Shown here: positions 23,692-35,027 of the stretch, piece by piece
Layout: every line of letters starts with the position of its first letter
Numbering within the stretch: position 1 is the first letter of the stretch
NCBI GenBank assembly: GCA_027924585.1
Contig: BSBM01001924.1
Location: forward strand, 21,652 to 85,651
Length of the DNA stretch: 64,000 bases
Source of the DNA: Larix kaempferi
Lineage: Eukaryota; Streptophyta; Pinopsida; Pinales; Pinaceae
Direction of reading: 5' to 3'
The notes under the pieces: model-generated
The model's database searches: none
What the model was told of the DNA's origin: nothing
What the model saw: the letters and a program-made list of their open reading frames with translations, nothing else
Made by a program: the position numbers and the translations under genes

Positions 23692-24925
23692 CTGCACATC
23701 CAAGAGAATAACCATTCATATCAAACAAAATAAATTTCTTACAAATACTTCAAACTACTCCAAGATGTCTTTCAAAGAAACTTCTTCAACTTAAGTTGCA
23801 AACAAATTTAGCTCAAATGTCTATTAAATTTTTAAAGCATTGGATGATTCTTGTATTCAAACTATATATCAAACAATGTATTCAAATAAATTAGAATGCC
23901 GAAAGTACAATGAATTTCATTAAGCAAGGAAAGTGGAGGAGTTACATCTTAAAATATAATATAGTCCCATAACGTCCTCCCCTAAATCACATGTTCATTT
24001 ATCTAACCACAAACAAGTGACTTAATGAAGGTTGTCAGTTGTCACTGAAAACCCAACCTTAATGGAAAATTTAAATATTCAATGTAGTAAGGATCTTAAA
24101 TGACAGTTGTACTGGCCTATGCTTCAAAATCATCGAGGATCATCAACTCAAAAAATAGGGGAAATTTGGCAAAAAATTGACAAAATTCAAGCATAAACTC
24201 AAACCTGAAAAACTTGGAAAAAATGGTGACCTGAAAAACTTGGAAAATTTGGAAAAATGGGAGAAATGAGAAATCAGAAATTTTTGCAACATTCTTCAGA
24301 ATACAACAAAGAGAGAATTTGGTATGCAAAGTATAATTCTAGATACTCTAAAAATTGAATAAGATAAACCATGCAATCATATTATAACTAACAATAGTGA
24401 ATTAGTAATTACCTAAGTTGCATGAAACTTGGAAATGAGCACAATTTTAGAAATAGGAATGACATGAAGACGTAACCCACAAAAATCATAGAAAATTGAA
24501 AAATAACAAATTTAAAAAATTTAAAATTATTAAAATTTAAAAATAATAGATTAAAAATAAATAAAATCAAAAATGATCAGTAAAAAATAAAATGATAAAC
24601 ATAGTCAATAAATTAATTAAAAAAAACTTTTGTATATTAAATCTTGTATAGCATTACACTATGTAGTGTCCAAATTTGGCCATCTAGATTAGGCTATTTA
24701 TGCTGAAATATAAAATGAACTACACAAAATTCACTTAGCTCTCAAAAATTGAAGACAAAATACTTCAAATTATACTCATTAGGAATTTCCTAGGACTTCG
24801 GGTTAAAATCTTTTGAAATAACCAAAAAATATTAGTCCCAACCACCAACCTTATTATGACATTGGTATAATTAGGTGCTGATTTCTGCTAAAATATGCAG
24901 CTTGGTATCCTTATATGCAAGCCAT
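23692..24925. other. Intron-like DNA right of MYND exon 2
   Basis: No gene. A diverged copy of the purine-rich repeat is at 24,160-24,290. The part 24,480-24,620 is almost purely A/T and could be a matrix-attachment-like spacer, but no test is possible here. Confidence 0.4.
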
Positions 24926-26884
24926 GTTGGTTGGTGTCTGGTGCCTCTTGGGATGGGTCCATCAGGACACATGGCTTAGGGGCTCCTAGCCATGCTTATG
25001 TTTTGCTATGTATGAGGTGATTGCGCATATAAGGGTTGTCATACCTAGTTTAGCACACCTCCTTTATTCCCACTTGGACATTCTTCTCCATTGTATGACC
25101 CCTCCTCTTGGTACATATGTGCTCACATCACCATGCTGTCATCTTCATCCAGAGAGCTTTACCTTTTCTAAAGGGGAGGACATTGAGGGTCTTCTACATT
25201 GTTGGGGTTAATTGGGACATGACATCCTCCACTAGCTCATCACTTCACTTGGATGAAGCCAATTGCACCATTTTATCATTGTATTTAGTCTTTTTGTGGT
25301 TCAATCCCCGACTTGTGGGTGGCAAACCCTAAAATTAAATTATTTTACCTTTTAGTAAGGTAAGCTCTAAAGTTAAGTCAAGGAAGTCTTCTAACTTTCA
25401 TTTGTAAACATGGACAAGGGTTCTAATATGTACTTTTTTTTTATCTTGGTTTATTGGAGCTTTTGAGTGATGCGCACCTCTCTTTTTGGCTTGTGATGAA
25501 TGGTGAATGGTGAATTTTGTAAGGTTTATGCTATCTTGCAAGGTTGATCCTAAGAATGATTGTAATAACTCGTGGCTAAGAAAGGACCTAAGAAGTATCT
25601 CTTCCTCTCTTTCTTGGTTGATGTTGGTAAGATCTCTCCATTTTTCTTGTTTGACGTTGCTTTTGCACCTTGGGCAAGTTAAATTATGGTTTTTTATTGG
25701 CATCTTGTCAACTTTGTTTGAGGAGACCTTCCTCTTGAAGGAGCTCTCCACTATGGGCCTTGGAGTTCATCGTTTGCCTTAATTAGGGTTTTGGCTACTT
25801 CGACCTAGTATTGGGTTACTAGCCTTTACCCTAGATGGTGAATCTTGAATAGCCAAATTGAGTAGGGACGTTGACTTCAATCTCTAATCACCCTTGGGTT
25901 GAAAAGACTAAGGTCATAACCCCTTCTCTTCACTCTTTTTATCAAAATTCTCTTATACATATAATACAAAAAATCCAAAAAAATATAATCTTGGAAAAAC
26001 CCTAAAAATTAAATAAATTGGTATCTCAAAAAATATTTGCAATTTGGAAATTATGTATGGATAGAAAAATGCACCCTAGTTGAATTAATGGTGGATCTTT
26101 GAGGGCATTTTGATCATGTGGTTGATTTGTGTGATATCTCAATATTTGTGTCAGCTAGGGTTTTGTATTGCAGATTTGTTATTACAGGTACAGCAGGTTT
26201 ATCAAGCACTTTTATGTTTGAAGGCCTAAAAAGTGGTTTCTAGGCCTATGTTGCCCCCCGAGGGGGTTGGAGGTTCATTAGAGAATGTGTTAAGTGGGAC
26301 TACACTCTATTTGAGGGTTGTTATAGGGCTCATATCAGATCTGATATCCTATTTTTAGAACTGCTTTGAGGCCTCTCCTTCGCCCTATTGCTCATCCGGA
26401 TCCCCCCTACCCTACTATACAAGGTACACTTCATATGGTAAGGATGACATTGTTATCACTAATTTTTATCAAGTTTTCTGAGATATATTTATTGCTGCAA
26501 TCCTATAACAGTAGTAGTAATTTGATGTTATATTTCTTGGGATCCGTGATAAAGCTCTTTAACTACTCTCTCTCTTTCAGTGGTATTTATCCTTTATTGT
26601 TTTGGCTCCTCCCTCTCTTTCAGTGATATCTATGCTTCATTGTTTGGAATCCGTAAGGCACTAATCTATGCTGAGGGTTTTCTTGGGAAACGTGTTTGTG
26701 TATTGTCTAGGGAATCGCAAATATTGTTCACCAAGTTCTAGGGACTCCCCCTTGGTCTTAGGAGTTGACCTAAAGCATTCAGAAAGCTAGGTTGAGGTGA
26801 AATTGGGCTCTAGCTTCTCTCGTGCTTGCCACTCACTGCATCGTGATCCATCACTTTCTGTGGGTGCTATTTTGAGTGGTAACA
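24926..26884 (+). mobile_element. 5' LTR of element T (LTR A)
   Basis: Matches LTR B nearly base for base over most of its length, from GGTTGGTGT (24,929) to GAGTGGTAACA (26,884). The start is approximate because homology fades at TGTTGGTTGGTG (24,926). The chance frames of 91-117 codons at about 25.4-25.8 kb are repeated in LTR B and are not genes. Confidence 0.82.
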
Positions 26885-26889
26885 TTTTT

Positions 26890-26907
26890 TGGCGCCATTG
26901 CTAAGGA
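26890..26907 (+). other. Primer-binding site of element T
   Basis: TGGCGCCATTGCTAAGGA begins 5 bases after LTR A. It fits the tRNA-Asp complement (TGGCGCCGTTGCCGGGGA) at 14 of 18 positions; the four differences are all transitions, consistent with methylcytosine decay after insertion. Confidence 0.85.
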
Positions 26908-27263
26908 CTCAAAGGAAAAGTGACAAAATTCCATTCGAGGTGTTCCCGAGGTCTAGATCATTCATTTCCGGCAAGAACGACACATTTGGTAAGAAAGTTG
27001 AGGTAAGTTTTGTTTTGTACTTCGATGAGATTGATGTTAAGGACTAACCATGCAGGTCTTATCTAGTGACTCCACTGAAGAAAAATGCAAACAAAGAAGT
27101 ACACTTCAAGACAGAAGCCTCAACTTGTGATGACATTGTCGAGTGTAGAGGTGAGCACATCCGTTAGTTGAGAAGAAAGAGCTCATCTTGGCGACTCCAC
27201 CATTTTGATTATGGATCGAGGTATGACGTTTTGTGTATTCAAATTTGAAGATTGGGAAGCGAC

Positions 27264-28127
27264 ATGGCATTCCTTGAGCAACCATGGTTCAAAGATCGGT
27301 TTTATCCATTGGATTTTTCAAATATCTCGAGATATCCAAATCATTTTAACAATGAGAAGTGGAAGGGCACCATCCCAAGATCTAATGGATATGAGGATTC
27401 AGCTAGGTTGCATATTGCATCATTCATGGAAGTTCTTTCAAAATTGGATGTGGTCCATGAGGATGTCAAAATAAAGATGATCTCTAGGTCTCTTTTGAGC
27501 AAAAGTAAGGATATGAAGGAATGGTTTAAGAAGCTTCTGGATAAGGGGATATCTTCACTTGAAAATTTTCTCAAGGTATTTTGTAAGAAGTGGGATCATA
27601 TTCTTGATGAAGGGTTTGTGGAAAACCTATTTGCTCCTTCACAAGAAGAGGAACATGTCCAAGAAGAAATCTTTAAGAACTCCTATTCGTTGGTTGTTGC
27701 AGACCTGGAAGAACATGAAAAAGATTGTGATGATGAAATCCATGGAGATGATGAAGAAGTTCTCGTTGAAGAATCATTGTCAAATGAAGAGGATGTCAAA
27801 GATGTGGTTGATGGGGCTATGGTTGATGCCTCTCCTTGTCCTCTTCATGGTGATGAGGGTTTGATGAGCCTTCCATTCTCTTTTGCTTTCAAAGATGACA
27901 TTTTTAAGGATCTCTTTGCTACTAAAGATGATTTCCATGGGTATGACGATAAGCGTTTTCCTCATGACGGTTGTCATATAGATATGGAGCATTGGAAATT
28001 CATTGGAGAGCCCATATATGACTCTTCTAATGAGGCAAGTGTAAATTTTGAACACCTTGAAAGACCGATTTTTTATGAGGATCCTTATGAATTGGGTCAG
28101 CCATGCGTCTTCACCATTGATGATGAC
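27264..28127 (+). pseudogene. Element T Gag-RNase H frame, Gag part (interrupted by D3)
   Basis: An open frame of 288 codons from ATG 27,264 to the D3 insertion point. Residues 1-130 look like a TAT/Athila Gag: MAFLEQPWFKDRFYPL, then LHIASFMEVLSKLDVVHEDV, KMISRSLLSKSKDMKEWFKK, and a block ending LKVFCKKWD. After this it is strongly acidic (DLEEHEKDCDDE, DDEEVLVEE) with a repeated FKDD/TKDDF pattern and no zinc knuckle. I chose ATG 27,264 because an in-frame TGA lies shortly upstream and the frame entry before it is a TTG. No protease follows. The reading frame continues in phase at 33,809 on the other side of D3, so D3 hit an open gene. Confidence 0.75.
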
Positions 28128-31100
28128 TGTTATCACACCATAGTAGCTGGGATACTATTTTTGCTGAGCAGATATCTGCACTTTCCAGAGCTTTGCCTTT
28201 ACAGAGATCAGTTATGATGAGCAACATTATTTGAGACCACTTACAGATCATAGCAGTGTATATCAAACATTGAGTAGACCTTGTGCCAAAGCTGAGCCTT
28301 GAGAGCTTAGATTTGATGACCGATATGACCTTTTGTTCCATACAGTTTCAGTTCAGTACCTAGAGTTTCGGATGTTATTATTGCAGCAGTGTTTCAGTTG
28401 GTTCTAGATGATGATTATTGATATACAGTGATATGACCATTAGACTTATGATTGTTATCATTTATTATTATCTTGTTGTTTTAGCCATCTTCATAGCATT
28501 GACTTGGTATATAACTCATGATGTGGCAGTATTATTTAATAAATGAAATGAAATATCTTGGTTGTATTTAAATAATGAATTGGATGTATTACTTGCATTT
28601 AAAGGTTCACTGACTATACTCATTGGTTTCACTACCCTCCTATGAGCATGAACATGGTCTTTCATGACATTTATGTCTGCTAGCTTAGGTTTCACATTCA
28701 CTTGACTCCATCCATCTATGACCTTCCCTATTTTTGGCTTTCACCCTGATTTACCTTTTTGCCTATTGATATGGAGGACTTCCCTTTTTCTACCGCTATG
28801 TTGGATTGCATCCATGTTTGTTTTGTGTCTCGACTCTGAGTTGGTGACAGAACTTGCCCCTGGTGAGTTGGATTTTATGCCTAGATCATTCTAGTCGGTT
28901 ACCCCGATGTGTGGCTTAGCGCGGAATTCCCTCTAGTCACATGAGATGTTGTTGGGTAAAACCTGAAGCACTTGTACTATTTATGGAAATTATTGGAAAT
29001 CTCTTATGAAAGCCTATGAAATGAAATTCTAGAATGTGTTTCTAAACACACGATGAATAAAGGCTAAAGCAATGAAATGCTAAAGTACCCCATGAAGGGT
29101 CCAAAAAGGTCTAAAAAGCAATGGCTAAATAAATGCTAAATCTAAAGATTGCTAACCTCATAAATGTAAATATGCCCCGGATGCAAGCTGCGATTAGTTG
29201 TGCTTTTAAGCGCATGTAAAATCCCAAAGGGGTCATATAGGCCAAAAAGGCCATGGAAATTAAATGAATGATCCTAATGAACTTGGATCAACTTGATATA
29301 GACATGATGCCAAGGTTGAATAAGCACTCTCTAAACAACTTACCCATTTGTGAGGCACTACCATTCCCTTTGTTTATCTTGTCCAACATAGTGTGTAGCT
29401 CCCCTCTTTCCCCGTCCAAAGTATCTCTTAGTCGAATCGGTCAAGTCATCCCTTTTACCTAACCTTGTCCTTAGCCTTCACCCTATCCTAGCAGTTAGAC
29501 CATGTCCACTGGTGAGTATGTCTTTAAAGCTTTGGTGCAAGTAAATTATAAATAACATTTAAATATCTATGTATTAACCACCACTTGATTGATGTTTATA
29601 CTTTAAGTTAAGTTGTGAATATGGTTAAAGGAACATGTCTTAGTCATTTGTTATGATCTAGTCCTTGGTTGTATTTTGACCTAGTCAAACATAGTTTGAC
29701 CATGGTCATTATTGGGATCCGTGATGAGATAGACCACTTGTGCTTTATAATGTCGATTTATGGTCCCACATGCACCTATTGATGATTCCATATGTTGGAC
29801 ATATGCTCCAGATGATGTTTGATGCAATTGGTCATTTTTATTATTATTTTCAGATCATCATATTTTACACTGTCTGGGTATGGTGGACCCTACAAATGAC
29901 CCTACAAGTTATCATGAGGTGTATGAGTACTCATCTCTAGTGGATTTGAATCTTATGGATCCATTGAGACACTTATCTTTCAGTTTCGGGCACTCTTGGG
30001 CATGATACTAGCAGTTTTTCACCTGTTGACCAGATTGGCCATGTTGATGTGGCATGTCCAGCAGTATCATTGGAGGCTAGTAGTTGCCTAGGGTGCTACA
30101 GAGGAAGGGGGTGGTCCAGCCACTTGTTTTTACCATATTACCCCTCTTCTAGACATGATGGTGCACTCAGTTTGACAGCGCAGGCACCCTAGAGGCGGTT
30201 TTGGTCACTTTCAGGGTTTTCAGGAGGATTAAAAAATGGAATAAAAGGGTCATTGAGGAATTCGATTTGGGCAATTGAGGCAAGGTTTTGGCACTTGGTC
30301 TGCTCAGAGGTCATCCATGGTGTATCCCCCTTCTTCCAAATCAGTTGGCTTCAGTCAGTGGGGTCCACATGGGCTATAGGAGCTCTTTTATTGTATCTCT
30401 CTCTCTCTGATTATGGGGACAAGATTTGATCATTTGTATACTTGGACATGTCATAGACCCATATTTCATATTATTGTGCCATGGGGACATGCTAGTGAAG
30501 GGAAATAATACCTCCTAGCCCCACCATGTGCTCCTAGTTACTTGTCCATGTCTTATGTTGTGGCTCCATGCTATCTAGCCACCCCCCATGTGTGACGTCA
30601 CCCCTCCTAGAGACACTTTAGCTATGACGTCACCCTCTATTTGAGTGATCCATGTGTTATATTGTATTGGCTCATCTTAGCCATTGATTATATTGTTTTA
30701 TCTTTTCATCTCAACCACTAGTTTTCAAAAGTGGTTTAGGGTCTTGGTCTTTCTCTCTTATAAAAAGAGAAGACCCCCTCATTGTAAAGGCTGTTGGGCA
30801 CCATTTTGACCTCTTTTTGTCATCTAAATATCCTCCATTTTCCTCCATAAAACCCTCATACTGATTTATAAAGCTTTTAATTCACCACAGACTTTGGTTA
30901 AAAGGTATAAATGTCATTGCTTGTTAACAAATTGAATTTTGAGATTTTTAGAGCATTTAAACTAAGGTTTTTATTCAAGATTACAGGATGTGCTAACTTC
31001 CCGTAATATCTCCAAAGTTGAGCACTTGCAGGCCAGCTAGGCATGAACTGAAAGATGGAGAAAAGATCCTCAGTATCCAAGGATGGATGAATTTCCAATG

Positions 31101-33803
31101 AATAGATGATGTGGCTCTCACAGGTGGCAAGTCAAAGACGGTCAAAGATGACCACCTATGCTACCACTCAGCACAAAAGCAGGGCAGTTCCGATTTTGTT
31201 GATTGTCACGGATCTGATAGAGGATCTCGAGGACTATTGTTCATTAATTAGTTTCCAGGATAATAGCATTTCTAGTTTCAAGAATTTGTATAAGTATTTT
31301 CATAAAACATCGGATCAGGGATCACGATTTTGGGAAGAAAACATATTGCTTCTGAACTGCGTGGTTTTTACTGTGTAATTGATTTATGGTGAATACATTT
31401 AGAGTTTCAGTTCTGTAAATCTTCAACTGTGTGTGGAACGAGGCATTGAAGGGCCCCCATTGTTGAGTTCGCACACCCTTACATTGCCAGTGAATGCGAT
31501 TTAGATGTTTGCAGCGATTTGATTTGATGCAGGCGATTTAGATTGTGCCATTGGTATGTGTTAATCCCTGTAGTATCTAGTTTATTATTGCAGAACGAAT
31601 TCAGCTAGTTTTTAATTGGTTTTATTACAGCTCTGTTCTCTCATTTAATGGTTCAAGCTACAATTTCATTGTGCTACACATCACTTACCTTTTCATGAGC
31701 TCTGTCTTTTATTTTGTTAAATATTAAAAGAACGGTTCAGACTGTGATTTTACTATGTTATACATTGCTGCTCATTTAAAGATGAAATGTTTAGAACAAT
31801 TATAAATTACGAACACTGTCCTGTAAGGGAATTTAATGGTTAATTGTTCATTCAGCACTGGAATATCAGGCAGAGCTTTGTAGTCTGTATCTTAGGTTTA
31901 GAGTTATTGTTTAATTGCTTTTACTATCTCAGTTCTTTCACCAATAGATTGCTTTCCTAAATAGATTGTTGTGTACTTAAAAAGAAACAAATGAAGTTAT
32001 CCCTGTAAAAAGGATTTTTGTATCTTTAAGTTACAGTATTTTTCATCTGACAGTAGATTCAATTCACAGATAATTAAATTATCCAAACAAGTCTAGCTCT
32101 AAGTCCTAAAACTTGGATATGCCTCTAAGCTTACTGACCCGGATTGATATAAATTTAAGGTTTGATCTGCATTAGTAGATTGAAGCCCAACAAAGGCATC
32201 TAGAGATTTTTGGCTCTTGGCTATTGGAATAAAAATATTTTTCTTGGGCATCTTGGATCTTGGAGTTGGAATGCCTGTGGTGATTGTAAATGCTTTTTCC
32301 TCTGCACTGACAAACATTGGTGGCCATCTTGGATTTTATTTTCAATAACACAATTTGCAGGTAAAGAAGACGTTTTGGAGGAGTGCGTATTGGTGGGGAA
32401 GCCTACCCTACTATCTTCAACAAGTCGTTTTGGGTTACAGGGAGTTGTTTTGTCTTTGTACCAACAATTTCATGTTATTCATCTCTTTTGCTTGCATCTA
32501 CTTCCATTTTTGTTGATTGATTGATCTTTGTGTCCTTGATTGACAAAAATAGGGAGGCCAAATTGGTTGAAGGAGGCAAAACAACATCAAGAAGGGCTTC
32601 ATCAAGTTTGGTATTTGATCTTTGTGGGAAGTAATCCTCGTCACAAACAATCTTCATCTTCATTTTCCAGGTATGCTATTCTTCTACCTTGACCATCCAT
32701 TCTCTTAGATCCACAAACCCTAATTGTCAAAACCCTCATTTTACTCTTTTTTTAGATCTACTTGGATCTAGCATACTTTTGGGAATGATATTTAGAACCC
32801 ACCTCTATAGCATCCACGGCAATTCGAATCTATAGTTTGGTGGTGTTTGGCCTTCATTTGACCCATTTCCCAAGGCACTTAGTCTCTCTAAGGGAAGTCG
32901 AACTCCTTGGGAGGGTGGCTTTTTGATATTTTCAAGACGCGGGTAGGCGAGTTTCTTGTTGCATTGAATAGATCAACCCCTAAAACCTACCCCTAGTGCT
33001 TCACCTTGTGGGCCCTATTCCTCATTTTGAGGGTTGTGCCCCACTTGGTTCACTTGGTGATGCATTAGATCTATGGAGATCCAGCCATGGCATGTAATTG
33101 ACATTGAAAACCCACCTTGATATTCATCTCAACTATCTCGATCTCTAATTTGGTGGACATCCGACTCCATTTGGCCCTTGATCTAAGGTACTAATCATCC
33201 TTGGAGCAATTCGCACTCCTAGAGTAGGTGGCCATTTGCTAGATCCCATACTTGGGTATTGCTATTTCTTCATCAAATCTTTAGATCCATGCTATAGCAT
33301 ACCCCTAGTGCCATTTCATTTCAACTTTGACCTTGTGGGCCCAATTTGGACCATTTTCCACTTTTTAAGGAGTGGGCCCCACTTGGCTAATTTTCATGGC
33401 ATTAGATCTTTTCTAGATCTATTAATTAAACTTCATTAGTGGCCATTATCATTTATTGGATGAACCATTTGTCACTTCATAAGCCTCTTCAACCATACCC
33501 TAACTCTTTGGGTCCACTTAATCACCATAGATCTAGATCTTGTCTTATCTTGATCTCCTACTCTTTCATCATCACATTTCCCTAGGAGGTCTAGATTTCA
33601 TTCGCTAGCCTTCATTGGCTAAGCTAGGGTCTTCCCCTTGGTCTTGCTTAGTCTTGATCTAAAGTGAAGGTTGCCTCGGTCGACGTGACGCCCATCTTGC
33701 ATTGGGGACCGTGGCAAGCCTTGGGTCACCTCTTTAGTTGTCCAACACCTCTACCATCTTGGATGGGATACCTTTAGGGACAACTACAAGTTGTGTGATA
33801 ACA
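28128..33803 (+). mobile_element. Solo LTR D3, inverted relative to D1/D2, 5,676 bp
   Basis: It starts TGTTATCAC and ends GTGATAACA, and is flanked by ATGAC on both sides (28,123-28,127 and 33,804-33,808). In the plus orientation it follows the reverse complement of D1, for example CTCTGAGTTGGTGAC at 28,842 and AGGTTGCCTCGG at 33,668. It is about 1.1 kb longer than D1; the extra DNA is mainly between 30,850 and 32,690. Its TATA-like site is at 30,758. The solo form (no PBS/Gag next to it) inside the T Gag-RNase H frame implies insertion followed by LTR recombination. Confidence 0.9.
30850..32690 (+). other. Extra nonhomologous segment inside D3, possible captured gene DNA
   Basis: D1 and D2 have only about 0.6 kb between the promoter region and the block starting TTTTTTAGATCTACTTGG, while D3 has about 2 kb. 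The extra part includes a plus-strand run at 31,106-31,378 (90 codons) with IVTDLIEDLEDYCSLI, then SSFKNLYKYFHKTSDQGSRFW, of host-protein-like composition, followed by T-rich intron-like DNA. I do not recognise the protein. It may be captured host sequence or an older insertion. Boundaries are approximate. Confidence 0.4.
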
Positions 33804-34366
33804 ATGACATAGGGTTGCATATGGAGCATTCTATTGCAGATCTTGAGCAACTAGGTTTACCCTTTCCTAGGGTGGATCTCAACCAACACTCCCAGCCATG
33901 CTTCTCAGAAATTGATGCAAGTTTTGGGGAGCAAGAAGATGAAGAGCCTCTAGTGGAAGAGCCAATGCTCATGAGAAGACACCATGTAGAAGACCCGAAA
34001 GGTACGGGGAATGAAATAGTTTTCTTTCAAAACAATGTCGAGTCCTATACAGCTTTCACCACCGATCTTGCTGATAAGTTTTGGAGGATGAACTTCAAAG
34101 GGGCCGAGCCTCAGTCAGGTATGCGTGCAAGTATTGTAATAATTTCTCCTTATGGTGATAGTCATTGTTTCTCTTTCTACCTAGAATTTGAAGGTACTAA
34201 CAATGTGGCTGAATATGGAGCTCTCTTGCATGGCCTTGAGTTAGCTAAAGATTATGGTATAAAGATTTTAGATACTATTGGCAACTCTAATCTAATTGTG
34301 ATGCAAGTCAAAGGAAAGTTTGCATGTAAAAATCAAAAGTTGAAAAGATACAAGGATGAAATATGA
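33804..34366 (+). pseudogene. Element T Gag-RNase H frame, RNase H part
   Basis: The frame from 33,804 stays open to a TGA at 34,364. After an acidic link (EQEDEEPLVEEP) it carries an RNase H-like domain of the archaeal type seen in TAT elements (RVT_3, PF13456): WRMNFKGAEPQSG, ASIVIISPYGD, FEGTNNVAEYGALLHGLELA, then GNSNLIVMQVKGKFACKNQ. The helix Glu in NNVAEY is present, but the first catalytic Asp (usually DGA) is Lys and the second Asp (usually GDS) is Asn. Past the stop, another frame gives IPRAQNQLANSL, where the usual AD is AN. The enzyme should be inactive. Reverse transcriptase, expected before RNase H, is absent. Confidence 0.78.
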
Positions 34367-34900
34367 TTGGCCACGGAAAATTTCAGGCTTTCAGGGCCTT
34401 ATCTTTACAAATGATTCCCAGAGCTCAAAATCAGTTGGCTAATTCCCTAATGCTTCTGCTTCCATTCTTTACCCTTCCAAGGTCGTTCTAGAATCAAGAA
34501 TAGTATAAGTAATTTTCAAACCTTCAATTCCTGATAACTCTCAAGATTGACATAATTTTTTATGATGAGGAGCAGATGCACAGGTTTATGAACATGGCAG
34601 AATTGTTTCAGCCTCATTATGCAGGGTTACTTGTTGGTTTTGAGGGTCATTTGGGGCAGCAAACAAAGATCAAAAAGCAAGCTTATGATGATGGCAGTTT
34701 GTACTTGAGCCCTATCCAAGCTTGGATAGAGGGGGCTTGTGAAAGGGGCCTTTCTTATTGGCAAGAATTTAAAGGCATCCAAGTTCATGATCTCTTCCAT
34801 AGTTCCAGCCCCATTCCAATGAAGGTAATGACATATACTTAGTTAATCATTAACATGGTTTTGTCTTGGACTATTGCCAAAGACAAGCGAAGAAACCCTA
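34367..34900 (+). other. Tail of RNase H region and an unrecognised 88-codon frame
   Basis: From 34,385 a shifted RNase H end is visible. At 34,576-34,842 an open frame reads LFQPHYAGLLVGFEGHLGQQ, KKQAYDDGSLYLSPIQAWI, GLSYWQEFKGIQVHDLF. It has balanced protein-like composition but I do not recognise it; it could be a captured host exon or a TAT 3' frame. A 26-bp tandem pair (AACCCTAGCATGAATGATAT) follows at 34,895-34,945. Confidence 0.4.
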
Positions 34901-35027
34901 GCATGAATGATATGCTAAGAAACCCTAGCATGAATGATATGCTAAGATGGCTTCATTAGTGGTATGATTTCAGTTGACTTATTTCTCATACCATGTTTAT
35001 GTTAATTTTTTATCTTTAATTCGAAGT

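Noticed and set aside
25398-25782. Frames of 91-117 codons, repeated at 40,579-40,969
   Set aside because: They lie in both LTRs of element T, both strands are open to the same degree, and no domain is recognisable; chance frames in an LTR.
27341-28136. Minus-strand frames opposite the Gag-RNase H gene
   Set aside because: Antisense shadows of a real, motif-bearing frame.
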